Part shown: positions 1-13,069 of the stretch, piece after piece
Layout of the letters: each line of letters begins with the position of its first letter
Numbering within the stretch: the stretch's first letter is position 1
Assembly: GCA_037367355.1 (NCBI GenBank)
Contig: CM074701.1
Location: 2,170,001-2,234,000, forward strand
Reading direction: 5' to 3'
Source: Neoscytalidium dimidiatum
Taxonomy: Eukaryota > Ascomycota > Dothideomycetes > Botryosphaeriales > Botryosphaeriaceae
Length of the DNA: 64,000 nt
Notes under the pieces: generated by a model
What the model saw: only the letters and a program-made list of their open reading frames with translations
The model's database searches: none
What the model was told of the DNA's origin: nothing
Made by a program: the position numbers and the translations under genes

Positions 1-1493
1 CTCCTCGATCCAAACTTCGCGGTCGAACACCTTGCGGATGATGTTACGCTTGTCGTATTTTGCGACCCATGGCTCGTCCTCGAAGCTATTATTCTCGTCT
101 GCCTTCTCCGAGTACAGCGACGGTTCGTCGTCAGATGTGAAGAGCTCCCAGGGGCGAAGGTGGCGATGGTGCATGCCGTGGAGAACCTATTCGATTTAGT
201 TAGGAACGAGGTATTACAGCTGGTATTCGGAAAGGAAGTCACTTACGACGCACATCCCCTTGTATGCGGCGATCATGGTCGAGATGCCGATGACCAGGGG
301 AATGGCAGCGAGGGCACGGTATCCGCGGCCTACGCTACTGAGCGTCATGAGAATGCCCATTAGAAGGCCACCGAGGATCGTGAAGACACCAAGGCCGCGA
401 GCGAAGATGACACGCGGGCGGTTGCCATTGCAGATGGTCCAGCGGATAAAGTGAGGGTGAGCTTGGCATCGGAGAGACCACTCCACGGTACCCATGACCT
501 CGCGGAAGGCCGAGGGATGCGTCGTGTGGGCCAGAGCACGCAAAAGCGCATTGCGCTCGCGGGAGGAGAGATTGAGCTGCCTGGCGCCGCCATCTGCAAT
601 GTAAATGGCGACAATACGCGAGATCTCGTCGCGATAAGGCTGAATGGTAACTAGGTTGGGTTAGTCAATGTATGGAGACGCACATGAGGCAAATCGTACA
701 TGGTTGGAACTTCTCGCCCGCCGACTCGAAAGCATCTTTAGTGGCCTCGGAGTGGTTGACAGTGGAGTTGCTTAGCGACCTTTGCCAGTCAGATGTGCTG
801 TGCTCAGATGAAGCATCTATAGTGTCAATTTTGCTGTGTTCAGAAGGGGTGCGTGCAGCACTGTCCCAGAAAGGATTGGCCCTATCGCTGTCGGCAGTTT
901 TAGGAGCATCTGAAAAACCGGTTCCCTTGAACACTGCGGTAGTGTCAGGGCTTGGTCTCTCCTTGCGAACCTGGGACTGGGCTGCGTGTGCCTCTGCCTC
1001 CGCCTGTTCAACAGTCCACTCGGGCGACAAGGCCTTCTCGTTCTCAGGAAGCTCCTCGAAGCGCTTGGCATAGTCGCGGAACCACAGGTAGAACTGGAGG
1101 TTTTCCGCTGAAAGTTCAATGTACTTCAGATAGTTGAGAAATTCGCGGAGTGTGCAAGGCTGTCATACTCAAATCAGTATCATCTTCGGCTATTCTTGGT
1201 GATACCGGACGGAAATGTCATATGAAGAGCAAGGCTAACGCTGTGCAACACAGTGATACAGACCGCCCACAGCAAGGGGAGCAAGAAGATGCAGTGACAC
1301 CTACCGGGCAAGTACCGCCGGCAACGATCCGATCGAATGACAGCGCATCTGGAATCCCATGAGACATGCCGGAGTGTTGCGACCTCCCGGTGATCGACTC
1401 GTCGATGGACCTCTTCTTTTCATTGTTGCTGCTCCCCGACACTGAGCCAGAGTCAACCGACCCTGGACGTCTGTAACTGAGAGCATACACCAT
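1..1493 (-). CDS. RGS-domain membrane protein, Rax1/RgsB-like (3' end outside window)
   Basis: Regulator-of-G-protein-signalling protein with C-terminal membrane segments. Exons read 1493-1305, 1159-700, 650-247 and 186-1; all junctions are GT...AG in phase and the gene runs off the left edge. The start ATG at 1493 gives MVYALSYRRPGSVDSG. The first junction restores GGTCP/PCTLREFLNYL, followed by a helix rich in aromatics (NLQFYLWFRDY), the classic RGS start. A variable Ser/Pro-rich loop of about 100 residues then interrupts the RGS fold, as in fungal Rax1/RgsB relatives. The second half of the domain (TIQPYRDEISRIVAIYI, then THPSAFREVMGTVEWSL) precedes two hydrophobic segments around codons 290-345 (GVFTILGGLLMGILMTL and ALAAIPLVIGISTMIAAYKG). 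The family attenuates G-alpha signalling or marks polarity; the exact role here is inferred. Confidence 0.85.
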
Positions 1494-4138
1494 TTTGGTA
1501 GGTGTTTGAGTGACCGAGTGTAGCAGTCTTGGACGACAAACACAAGAAGAAGAATTGAGGTGCACGACGTGGCCCGAGGTTTTAGTAAAGGGAATATGAG
1601 TAGACAAAAGGAAATGGATGAACTGAGAGATCAGAGACGAAGTGATGGGACCTCGTGGAGCAAGTGGGATGGAGACAGCGCAACGCAGCAGAGAAGCGGA
1701 TTTAATATGGCACCAACAAAGCCAGAGCGGCGCCACTAGATAGAGACGGGCGCTTGCTTCTTTTCAGAAAAGCAGCACTATCGGGACGCTGGGCGTCTGA
1801 AGGGCAGGATTGGCGAGTCAAGAGCCAGGCTCTGGACGAGCGGTTTAAAACAGGAAACGACACAGTGGTCCCGGTTGACAGGGAACGATCGTCAGTGCAG
1901 GACATGGGCGGCCCGCGGGCGCAGACATGGGGAGGAGGCGATGGCAGCAATAGCCGGCAGAGGGCCAGAGCCGGTACAGGCGGGCAGGATTGGCTGGAGT
2001 CAATAGAGTGCTGTCACGAGCGGCCGCTACCAGCTCCGGTTGACTCGGATTGGAGCCAGCTGGGCGAACTGCCCCAGAGGCACTGGTGCAGTCGACGCAG
2101 CGAAGGACCCAGCAGGAACACGAGTGTTCGCACAGCATTGTGCCTGGGCCTGATACTTGTTCCTTGCGGAGCAGTGCTGCACAAGAGTTGAGTCAGGCTG
2201 CATATTGAAGGTGTGTCTCTGTCAAGCGATCAGGTGGCCTTGTCTGCATCAAGGGCGCATGCAGCGTCTGGCCAGCACCCACGCAGGACTGGCAGACGGG
2301 CTTGAGGGAACATTCGGTGGTACAAGGGTCAATAACTTCGCCGCCATCCAGCGCCGGGCGCGGCGTGCCGTTGACGGCGCTTGGGCTAGATCGGGCATGG
2401 CAGCGGCCTAAGCAGCTGTCAACAATTGGGCGCGTCTCCATAAGCCGGCAGCGTGGCTTGAGCTGAAGATGGCGTCGTAATGGCTGTGATTGGGCTGCAG
2501 AGACGGAGGGCTGTGATGAAGACAGTCATGGACGGTGTCGTTGAGGGCGGAGCCGAGCACACGGGAAATTGGCAGCCCTGCGTGCAGAAAAGCGAGCCAA
2601 CCAGCCTTGTGCGGGCGCAGCAGCAGGGGAGCCGCGGGATGTGTGAGGTGGTCGAGCCACGATTGCGCAAGGTTCATGCTAAGGTGGCGGGTCGGTTATC
2701 GGGCGCAGAGATCTGTGACGGGCTACGGTGACGTGCCGCAGAGCCGGCAGGCTGGCACCAGCTGAGCACCGCGATCGCCCGCTGTCCAGCCTATCTGGGA
2801 CTCCCGCCGCCATCGCCGGCCTCAATCAACCTGCGCCGGCCTGCCCTACGCCTGCTGCACGTTAGCTGGCTTCTCCGGATTTTCGCTGCTAGGACGAAGC
2901 TATTCAAACGGCTTTTCGACACACTGGCACTCGACAGCGCCGTGGCGGCATGAGGTCGCTTGGCAGGCTGCGAAGACGAGGCTGTTATGGAATTAGCAGC
3001 GGCGGCGCATGAGCGGGCCCTGGCTTCAGGCGAGAGGGGACGAGCCGCGAGAGACCAGGGCGCAGCTGTCCCGCACATTTCACTCCTCCACGCGCAGCCT
3101 CCTTCCACTCCCGCAACCTTCTCACCCTCCCATCAACCACATTCAGCCTACTGTGATCAACTTCAGCGCCGCCACCATCCGGCCAACGGCTCAATAAGCA
3201 TCTGGCACCCGCGGCTAGCCCCCTATTGCGAGGCCTCATGCCTTGGACCACAGGAAAACTGACGAACAGTCACGAATTGTCACGGGCACCTATTGAGCTA
3301 TCGATGCGAGCTCCGCTCGCCGGCGCTTCAACCAGTGCAAGGTACTGCCGCTTCCTCTGCTCGAGATTGCGGGGTTGGCGTGGATGCGCCACGTTCTTGG
3401 ATTGAGAGAGTGCGTCCTTGAAGTTTGGTTAGCGCCACGGCTCCAGCAACCAAAACCTTCTCCACGTCATGTTTGCAAAGTCGTCAGCGAGGATCTACCG
3501 TGCTGATCCCAGTGTTATCGTGCATAGTGATCTTGCTACCGCTGTGGCGGCTCCCCGCGCCCCGCCAGTCCCGCTTCATGTGAAGAAAAGGCCCGCTTTT
3601 ACCACGACGCTAAACACATCTTGACATTCGCGATGACTCTCGCACCTTTGCTGAATTGAGGCGGCCGAGCTCCAGGGGATCCAGAAAAAGCAACATACTG
3701 AACCAGTCAAATTATTTTGCGTAGCCGAGATCGAGCTCAGCGCGGGATCCATATTGAGTCCGCACGGTTCTGGACCCGCTGCACAGCACTTCCACCTTCA
3801 ACAACCAATAGCAGACCACACCCTCGCGTAAAAACAAAAATCAATTTTAATACGTCTAATCCCAAGATTTCCGTCTTGCCTGTTTTCTACTGGATCCGAA
3901 AACGCGGCATTTCTATAGAAGCGATCAATGTGCCATGCAACTTCGCTTTGTCCCTGACTACCATGCCACTGCGCTAACCCCTCAGGGCAACTCTCTCCCT
4001 GCAATTTTTTCCCTGCCGCTTTTTTAATCAATTTGCTCTTTCTCTTGCTGCTCAAAAGCTGGCATATCTTCTCCCATGGTTCAGCTCGTTTCACGCGCAC
4101 GGCACATTCTCTCGTAAGCGGTCTGCACCAAGACAGCA
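1494..4138. other. Intergenic, no gene seen
   Basis: This 2.6-kb gap lies upstream of the RGS gene and downstream of the transporter gene. Open frames here are short, overlap on both strands and carry no recognisable domain. It should hold the RGS gene promoter near 1494-2000 and the transporter 3' end near 4138. Confidence 0.5.
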
Positions 4139-5421
4139 CTACTCATTCACCAGATTAGCCCCTTCCACGTCCTCCGCATCCCGCACGGCGGCAGGGTCAA
4201 CAGTGTCATGCCGATGATGGCCAGCCAGGAGAGCTTGCTCCTCGTCTGGCACGTTCTCCTTGCCAGCGCCACCCGCCTTCTCGCCGCCACTGCCCGCGAA
4301 CAGCGCCACGTAGATGGTACTGGCGAGCACGAGCGCGCCTCCACACAGGCTCGCCGTTCCAGGCACATTGCCCCAAATTACCTTGTCAAACACGAGCGCG
4401 AACAGCACTTGCGAGTACATCATGGTGGTCGCAACGGCACTCTTGTCGTGCTGCAGACCAGCCGTCAGTAGGAACTGCAGGAAGAAGCCCAAGAAACCGA
4501 TGGTCAAGAGTAGTGCCCACTGTCGCCCATCAGCCGGTAGGCGGAAGGAGATCGATGGCACGCAGGCGAGGAAGACGGCTGCCCCTAGGGTCGACATGAA
4601 GGAATAGTAGTTGACACTGATGAGCGCGTGCGCGCGGTAGCCGATGCCCCGGATAATGGTGTACGAGATGGTGGCTGTGAACGCGCCAATGAACATCAAG
4701 GTTACTGCGATCGTGCGCATGGTTGCGTTCGCGGATGGCGCTTCTTCCTCATGCCTGGGGAAGAGGAACGGCGGCCGGGCGATGACAATGACGCCGACGA
4801 AGGAGACAAGGCCAGCAAGCACAACTTTTTTGGAGAGTGGTTCATGGAAGAGCGCTGCGCAGGCCCAAGGGACCATCATAGGAGTGAGGAAGGATATAAC
4901 CGTAGTCTCGGCCAGAGGTAGGTATTGTAGCGCAACTTTGATCCATTTAGTGATCCCGACTCTGGGAAATTGTTTGGAGAATGGGAAGCTGACTTACAGT
5001 AAAATGTGGACAGTCCGAAGAAACCTGTCAGACCTCTTACTACCAACATCCATCGCACATCCGGTGGACCCCAGGGAAAATCTGGAACATTCGTTGCCCA
5101 CATGTAGATCGTACTCAGTATCCCCGTTAATCCCATGCGTACGAAAATGATCTTAGTAAGTGATTAGTAAATCTAGGCTCTTCGCTACTACAAGTTCAAG
5201 AATGTTAGGTGGTGTACCTGCATGGGGTGCATTGCTGAACCCTTCTCCTCGTCCTCCAGCAGTCTTGCCGTTGCGGCCATGCACGCACCAAAGCATTCCG
5301 CGGTCAAGACGAGCACCCACGCCTTATTTGCCTGCCACCAGCGCTGGAACGCGCTTAGTGCGGGTTTCTCCTCATCATGACTTCGTTGCCTCCTCTGCTC
5401 TTGTCTATCCGTTTCGCTCAT
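4139..5421 (-). CDS. EamA/DMT-superfamily membrane transporter
   Basis: Polytopic transporter of the drug/metabolite superfamily (EamA repeat), 384 aa in three exons: 5421-5218, 5151-4998 and 4935-4139. Splicing yields STFYFALQYLPLAETTVISF, a typical DMT helix-4 region. The ATG at 5421 is used because the triplet four codons upstream is GTG. The N-terminus is charged and cytosolic (SETDRQEQRRQRSHDEEK). About ten hydrophobic helices follow in two repeats, for example VVLAGLVSFVGVIVIARPPF and WALLLTIGFLGFFLQFLLTA. The tail is acidic. Fungal members of this clade (SLC35G-like) sit in plasma or internal membranes. The substrate cannot be read from the sequence. Confidence 0.85.
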
Positions 5422-7036
5422 GTTGGAAATCACTCTCTTAGACTGTACCTAAACTGTCTTCCATAAGAGCAATATGCAACAAAAGACCAAAAAAAAAAAA
5501 GACGACTGAAAGCAGTAAGACTCTCCGCACCGCACGAACTTCGGCCGTGATTATGAATGGCTGCAATCCCATTGCTCAGCGGATCGTGACTCTTATTTAA
5601 GCGTGCAGAGGCAAAGCCCTTCCTCCGAAAATCGGTGGGTGCGCCGCGCGCGCAGACGCCGCACGCAATTTACCCCGCGCAGCTATCGGCGACGATGCAG
5701 TGAGCGCGATACGAAGAGCCCAGAATCCATGCAAAGAACCGGCGTTCAAAAGCCGAACCGGTCACCGCTCAAATACTTGTTACGGACACCGCTGGTCGTT
5801 GATGAGGAGGAGAGAGAAAAAGAAAACGCCTCTCATATGACGCTGAATTCGCAATACGGCGTCTGCGGGCAGTCATCGGACCATTCGCGAATCATCCAAG
5901 CGCTTGCGTCCCCATCGCGGAAAATGGTGCAAGTCGCATGATCCACACGCGCATCCGCAGAGCGGGTACATGCCGCGGGAGTATTGCGGTTTTGCCGGCC
6001 GATCCTGAGCTTGTGTTCCCTCACTCTGTGCTCACGCGGACCATCCTACAGGCCAAAATGCTCCGTTTCGGTTTCCCTGACCGAGTTGGGACGCTCTTAA
6101 GCGCCTTCACTTGCATTCGCTGTGCCGCAGCTGCCGAGTTCACTTTGCGGTGTGCGCAGGAGATTTTACTCGCTCATCTCCGATAAGAACGCGGGGTTTT
6201 TGCTTTGAACGAATCCTCGCTCCGGGCTGATCAGCGTGAAAAAAAAAAGGCCACTTCCCGTCTCCACGAGACAGTACTTCTGTCCCTGGTGGTGTGGACG
6301 GCGAGCGGAGATGCTGATTGATAGTCGTTGCGCTGAGTCGTGAATCGCCATTGACTCCACTTCTGATACACATTAGCGGGGGCAATAATGCTCCAATATA
6401 TACTCTTTCATGCCTCACACTGAGGATTCCAACACTCAGGACATGCGGTCAGCAGCTCTTCGCCCTTTTGAAGGGTCATTGAGCTCAATATGTACCAAGT
6501 TGGAAGCAGAGAAGCTCTTGTCTGAATATCTTCTCAGAGCCTACCGGCGCCAACGTCTCCTACCCCTCTGTTGGATGCTTTATCGATCCTCAAGCTGGCT
6601 GAGTAAGTCCAAATGGCAAAGGTGCGTGTATCTAGTAGTCCTAACTCCATTAACTCTCCCGAAAATTTATCGTCGTATGATTAGACACACTCAAACATCA
6701 TGCGCAATGCGATCTGAAGACCGTGCATACCAAACCCAGCCAATCTATCATTCTCGTAACTTTAGTAGGAAGAAAAATGCAGCATCGACCCTCTATAAGC
6801 CAAGCTCTAATCGCCCAATCTTTTCCATTAGCCGCAGCAAACAATGAGGGAAAATTAGAGCCCAATCTCCAGTACCGATCTATAGTTCGTTACGCCTCTT
6901 TGCAGAACAAGAACGCGAAAAAAAGACCTGCATCATCATCATCCGCAAATATGTCCATGAACCCAAGAATATACTTTTTGCTCATGCGTCCTCGTCTTTC
7001 CAACATCATCGCACATCACGAGATATGTTTCCTCTC
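5422..7036. other. Intergenic, no gene seen
   Basis: This 1.6-kb gap separates the transporter start from the 3' end of the elongation factor 3 gene. Plus-strand frames near 5600 and 6400 have no homology that I recognise and no plausible exon structure. The part beside 5422 should contain the transporter promoter. Confidence 0.5.
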
Positions 7037-10000
7037 TTAAGCCTCGTCATCCGTGTCCGGCGGATGCGGCGTACCCTTGGGGCTATTCAACCATTCGATA
7101 TGCCTCAGCCTTCTCCTCACCTCCCTCTCTTTCAACTGTGCCCTGGTCATCTTCTTCTTCTTCTTGGCCTTGAACTTCATGTCGCCGCCCTCGGCCTCCG
7201 AGTTGACCGCGCTGGGCGCCGCGCTAGAAGCCGCCGTGCTCGGTACGGCCGAGCTGGCAACACTGGAGCCGGGCTTGCTGTCTTCGAAGGCACTGGCGTT
7301 CAGGGCGGCGCTGCCCTTCTGAATGACGCGGCCGTCGGCGACGTGCCACTGCTCCGGGCAGAGCGCGCCGACGAACTCCTCGTTGTGGGAGATCATGACA
7401 ACACCACCCTTGTAGTCGCGGATGGCAGCCGCGAGACCACCCATCGAGTCGCGATCCAAGAAGTTGGTCGGCTCGTCGAGGACGAGCAGGTGAGGGTTGT
7501 TCCACATGGCACCCTGGCATACTGTTAGCTTGAACGTTTGGATGAAGGATGCAGCAATTCAACTCACAGCAATGACGACCTTAACCTTCTGGCCACCAGA
7601 GAGGCCACCAATCTCGTTGTGGTTGGCAATCTCAGGATCCAGTCCCAGATCTTCGAAATGCTTGGAGATGACCTTGGGCTCGAGCTGACGGTAACCCAGA
7701 CCTTCACGCGAAGATTCGTGGTCGTCAAACTCTTGGATCAACTTCTGATAGCCGAGCTCAAGCAGGGTCTCACGCGAAACCATGGTGTTGTACTTCGGCA
7801 GCCAGCCAACCCACTTGCTGTGGAATTGTTAGTCTGGAAAATGGTCGAAGTCGGGGAACAAACACTTACACTTCATACTGGAAGGACTTCTTGTACTTCT
7901 GGCGACCAATGAGAGCCTCGATCTTCTTCGGGCCCCTGCCATCACCAATATCAATCTCCTTATCCATTTGAGCCTTGTCCTCATCGGTCAAAATACGGGT
8001 CTGCTTCATCAGCACTTCACGGTCGTCACCGTTGGCGTACCGCCACTGCAGGTACTGATTCGGCGTCTTCTCCATATGCATCTCAACGTGCTCCAGGGCA
8101 TGCTGCTTGATGTAACCGATACGCAGGTTGGGGTGCTTCTCGACCTTGCCAGTTTGAGGGATAACTTCGCCCGTTAAGACCTTGATGAGCGTCGACTTTC
8201 CTGCACCGTTGGCACCAATGATAGCGACACGGGAGGACAGAGAAAGGGAGCAAGTGACATCGTTCAAAGAAGATTTCGAAGAGCCAGGATAGGTGTACGA
8301 ACAGCCAGTCATGCGGAGGATAGCACGAGTGTTGGACTTGACACCGGTCAAGATACCAGGAGGCGGGAACTTGAACTGAACCTGAGTGCTGGAGAGGGTG
8401 TAGTAGCTCTTGGCCTCAGGCTTCTGCTTGACGAACTCGGCCAAGTTGCCCTTATAGCACACAAGCTTCTTGTTCTCATAGTGGTAGATGTCGGTGCAGA
8501 CCTCGTCCAGGAAGCCGGAATCGTGGGAAACGATCAAGCTGGTGATCTCGGTGTGCTTCTTGAGATAGTCCTGCAGCCAAGCAATATTCGCAACGTCCAA
8601 GTGGTTAGTCGGTTCGTCCAGCAAGAAAACGTCAGCGCGCATAAGCATAGCGCGAGCAAGCGCGAGCTTCATCTTCCAACCACCAGAAAGCGAGCCGACC
8701 TTCTCTGCCTGGCGACCATTAGGGCCAGCAGTGAAGCCGACCTCCTCAAGAACCTCGGAAATACGCTCCTTGCTCTCATCCTTGAATCTAGGATCGTTCG
8801 ATACATATTCAAGAATGCTAAGATCAGCATCTTCGCCCTGGTTGTGCTCGACAAAGCAGGTCTTGACCTCGTCCTGAGGAGGGAATCCCTCGAGCTTACC
8901 CTCGGCGATACTCCTCATCAAGGTGGATTTCCCAGCACCATTGCGGCCACAGAGACCGTAGCGATGACCCTTCAGGAGACGGAGGTTCGTGTGAGACAGC
9001 AAAAGCATACCACCGTAGCCAAGAGAGAAGTTAGCATTAACAATCTCGGTCTCGCCGTCGTCCTCAACAACCGGCTTGCCGTACTTGCGCTCGTCCTCCT
9101 CGAGAAAGTAGCGGTGGACGTTCTCCGCAATGTTGGTGGAAGCCCCCTCCTTCGTCAAAGGCTTGAGATAGGGTTCAATGCTCTTAACAACACGCTCAAG
9201 AGCCCGCTGGTTAACATCCTCGGCAACAATTTCGCAGACGTAGCTACGAGCAAATTTCCAGAGATCCGCATCACCAGGGTAGCTCAAAAGTCCGCCGTTC
9301 GTAGCGATCTCCTTGTCCAATGCAGTTCCAACTTGCTCTGGCGTAGTGCGCTCGATGGGAGAGGCACCATCGGCATCCTCGCCCATGGCATGTTTGATGA
9401 CGTCCAGAGCGCGGGTAGCGAGCTCACGGACTTCGGGAAGGGAGGCGCGGTCCTTAACGCCCTGAACACCGGGTCTAAGCTTGGGCAAGAAATTCCTAGC
9501 CTCGACAGGGTCGTGAACAAGCTTTGTCAGGTTCTCGACAACCACAACGGTTTGACGGAGAACTTCCTGGTTCGTCGAGGGATTGTTCAGGGAACGCTCC
9601 AGAAGAGGAGTAAGCATGGCCAGGACAGGAGCTGTGACAACCGCAACGAAAGTGGTCATGGAGAGGGCGTGGATTGCCTTCTGAGTGCTTTGTGCGGACG
9701 GGTTCTCCATGGACTTGATCAGGAGAGGAATCTTGGGGGCCACATCGTCATTCTGAAGAAGGGTGGAAAGAGAGTTCATGGCCTTGACGGCTTGCTTGGC
9801 GACATCAGCCTTCAAGTCGTGCATGCCACCTTCAACAATCGGGATGAGCCCGGCAAGCTTCTTGCCCATAGCCTCACGAAGAACATCCTTCTCGCGCTCC
9901 TCCTCGAGGCTGCCCATGCCCATCTTCGCCTTATCCGCCATTTGCGTAAGCAACGAAAAGGCTCCGACGGTTCCCTGCCACTTTCCGGTGGGCTTGTCCA

Positions 10001-10502
10001 AGTACTTGGTCAGGATGGGGAGCAGGCCAAAAACCAGCGATTCAGCCCTGAGGTTCTTGAAAAGAGCATCGAGAGCATACTGCGCCGATTCCTTGATTGT
10101 GCTGTTCTTATCGGCCAGCGCGTCCAGGCACAGCGATACCAAGTTCTCCTCCTGCAAAAGGAAGACAACTTCGCTCAGCGGCTGACTCACGGGCATGCGC
10201 TCGAAAAGCGCGCCCAGGGCGAACATGGCGCCCTCCCTCTTCACGGCATCCTTCTTGTTGCCGGCTGCCTTCTTCACCTCGTCAAGTATGCCATAGCCCT
10301 TGAGGCCGCGGAATCCAACCGAGTTCTCGAGGAGAGTTGTGAGGGCGTAGGCTGCATCAAGCGAGGCTTGCGAGGTCTTCGCTGACAGGCAGTTGCTCAA
10401 AATGGCGGAAACTTCGTCAGCCGTGGGAGGAACGGCCTGGGAGGGGTCGGCAGTCTTCGCGACAACAGCTTGGGCCATGGGAGGCGACTCGTGATGGGGC
10501 AT
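7037..10502 (-). CDS. tef3: Translation elongation factor 3 (eEF3), ribosome-associated ABC-F-like ATPase
   Basis: Fungal elongation factor 3, which uses ATP to release E-site tRNA during each elongation cycle in the cytosol. Exons 10502-7870, 7817-7568 and 7513-7037 give 1119 aa. The N-terminal half is HEAT repeats. The first ABC domain has Walker A GRNGAGKST (about residue 519), signature LSGGWKMK and Walker B FLLDEPTNHLD. The second ABC domain has Walker A GANGAGKST, contains the EF3-specific insertion (chromodomain-like), and its signature LSGGQKVK and Walker B LVLDEPTNFLD are completed across introns 1 and 2. The C-terminus is Lys-rich (KFKAKKKKKMTRAQLKE), as expected for ribosome binding. 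An in-frame ATG at 10478 is an alternative start. A CAG just before 10502 hints at a 5' UTR intron. Confidence 0.97.
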
Positions 10503-11980
10503 GGCCTGGGTATCTATAGGGATCGAAGAAAAAGAAGCGCTCCGGTTGTCGTGGCGCTCAGCGCAGCAGCGGCTGACGGGGGCGCGAGGAAGAACCAGCG
10601 GGAGATTCGTGCGACGGACACGGCACGAGCGGCGCGGCTGGGAGCGCTGGAGCGAAGAAAGAAGGCGGGCAGAAGCACTTGACCTGCTCGCGCAAATGGA
10701 GTGGAGAGTGCAGACAGAAAGGAAAAAGACAGGAGCGGTAGAAAGGGTGGGAGGCGGAAGCGGTGGATTTCTTTTAGGCCCTGGACAGAAAATACGCCTC
10801 GCCTGTCGGCAACGGGGCTTCGGGCGGCGGCCAGACGCTGCACCGCCTGCTGCCAGCCCAGCCCAACAGGCTCTTCCGCACGGCGCACGAGCGCAGGGTT
10901 CGCTGCAGGCTAAACTTAGCCTGGCGTATAAGGCTGTCGCCCTGACCACTCTCCGCGCCTTACGTCACCCGAGGCCTCCCTTCTCCGCAAACTCCACCGT
11001 CATTCGTTGCACTTGCATTCCGCACCTACACTTCAGCCACTACTCCGGCATCGCCGTCAGCACTCGTCCCTGGCTGGCGACTCATGGTCCGGCACGTCTG
11101 CGCATGTACCACGCCGATGAAACCGATCGGCACAGCTGGCAGACTCTCCCAGGAGAAGGAGAGTCCTTGGCGAGGTTCGGAGCAAATAGGAAACATTTAA
11201 TTCCGATTCTCGCGCGAAACCTCTTGTTGAACGGCCCATGTAGCGCTTTATTTAGCACATCTGGCTGCATGATGCTGGAGATCGTTCTTCACACGATAAT
11301 CTAGCACTCGGGCTATTTTTGCCTTTCTACATATTGTCCAAATGATTGGTTTGTTTCGCAGCATCAAGTACCGATACTGCTGAAGCCTTGTTTATCCCAG
11401 TGCTGAAGGATGCAGGTTGAAATTGTTTACGCCACGCTTGTGTCACGGCAATGTACGCTTGAAGTGGGCCAGCCATAGCTCTCTTATATGTCAAAAGAGA
11501 CTCGAAACTGTCAGAACAAGTGCGGAGGCAAAACATCTACTGCCACCTATTCTTTCGATAAGTGCCCTCTAAGAACTAGTACATGAAGTAATGAGACTGG
11601 TTGCAAAATTTTAACAGCTAATGCAGCTGAATTTGCCTGAAAATTGAAAGGATATCTTGAGGGGGAAAGATCTTAAAAAAAAAAAAAAAGAAAAGGGGGG
11701 AGGGGGGAACCCCGGGGAATCCATAGTCCGTCCCAGCCACCAGTGGCAGCTGTGCAGCGTACAGCCGGCTTCTCTGCCTCCGCTAGATCCGTTCGAATAT
11801 CGATTCCGCATATCTACATGTCTCTTGGCGCTACGGTCTCCCCACAGCACCTGTCTCCTCCGCTAACTATCCAGTCTTCCTTCAGTGTCAAGTTTCATGT
11901 CGTAAGTGTGGTAACACTCTAAAATGGCCAAGGATCTTGGTTATTATCATGAACTTCGCCACTCAGTGGCTCTGCGCGCT
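10503..11980. other. Intergenic, likely tef3 promoter side; no gene seen
   Basis: The DNA upstream of tef3 (10503-11000) is rich in pyrimidine tracts on the tef3 strand. This is common in promoters and leaders of highly expressed fungal translation genes. The open frame that continues tef3 upstream to 10949 lacks any conserved sequence and probably reads through the leader. Nothing else recognisable is seen up to the LINE relic. Confidence 0.45.
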
Positions 11981-11989
11981 GGCTCGGTA

Positions 11990-12740
11990 ACTTCCCCAGA
12001 TCTGTCGTCTAACGTCTTCGCCCCTTCCCATCCGGAGTGCGAAAGCCCAATCTCAGCTCGTTAAACTCGCTGCACGTGTACAGCACGTAAGAGACTATCT
12101 TTGGCTCACGCCCACAGTCGCATTCGCCAGATGTCACGCATAGAACCTTTTTCCAATTGAAAAGGCGCCACAGGCCGACCTTGCCTTTTCTTATCCGCAT
12201 TATTAGCGAGCTTAAGTGCTACCACTAAGTTTGTCTGCAGGATATAAGTGTATTCTGTGCTCTGAATCAGGCCCTCTTACACTACCCTTCTGGTCACTCT
12301 ATCCGCTTCATTGTTACCTGGCACTCCTGCGAAATGGGATGAAGTCTGTCAGTTTTGCGATCATTGACCTCAGTAGGGGTTGCTCGGACTTCTCGCCGGA
12401 TGTCACGAATGTAAGTAATGCTGCTGTTGGTCCCTATAACGGCGTGGTAGTTCATAGAAGAAGGGGTGATTTATTTTGAGAAGGGCTAAGGTCTTAGTTT
12501 TTATTGTGATCAATCTTCTAATGGCTAAAGTAAAGGCTACTACAGCTTTGACTACACGCGTGTCGGTCTACCACGTTTCCTGTGGGCCATCGATATACCT
12601 GCTGTCGGACTTCTTCGTGCCCGATAAACCGCACAGCATAAATGTGAGATCTCCAAGTCTACTCTGGAGATCCACTCAACGCGGACACTTTAAGGGGAAG
12701 CGTTTAACCGCCTTCTTATGTGCTGGATAGTCACACGTAA
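11990..12740 (-). mobile_element. Degraded LINE-type (Tad/I-like) retrotransposon 3' fragment
   Basis: The minus strand shows the end of a non-LTR retrotransposon ORF2, broken by stops and frameshifts. At about 12340-12290 it reads HFAGVPGNNEADRVTRR, matching the RNase H motif (PGHxGVPGNExAD) of fungal LINEs. About 200 bases further downstream, at 12140-12030, comes a cysteine pattern CDCG...YTC followed by LR, like the C-terminal zinc knuckle of the same elements. Order and strand of the two motifs agree with a single element. There is no intact ORF, so it is a dead relic. Boundaries are approximate; I see no poly-A tail or target duplication. Confidence 0.55.
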
Positions 12741-13069
12741 GTACATCTGCTCGCTTGGTTCTGCATAGCGACTCGTCCAAGCCCGCTTTGAATGCCCTTA
12801 GCTACGCGATTGCTGCTGTTTCTTTATTGTTTAGCTGGTTATAGAACATCTTAGTGTAGAATTATGATAACGGCCGGTAGAGCTTACGAATAGATTTACA
12901 AGCTCATTAAGATGGTAGCACGAAAAGGTCATATTCTAGAGCTTTGCAATGGCACTCAAGTAGTCCATCAACTATATCGCGGTGTGCATCCCTAAACTTT
13001 GCTCAAAACTACGCCGTCTTTTGACTTCGCATCCGGAATGCGTTCCATATGTCACCGCCCCTGTACAAT

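Noticed and set aside
8481..10385. 634-codon plus-strand open frame opposite elongation factor 3
   Set aside because: It mirrors the HEAT and ABC codons of tef3; strong codon bias on one strand leaves the complementary frame free of stops. No domain of its own.
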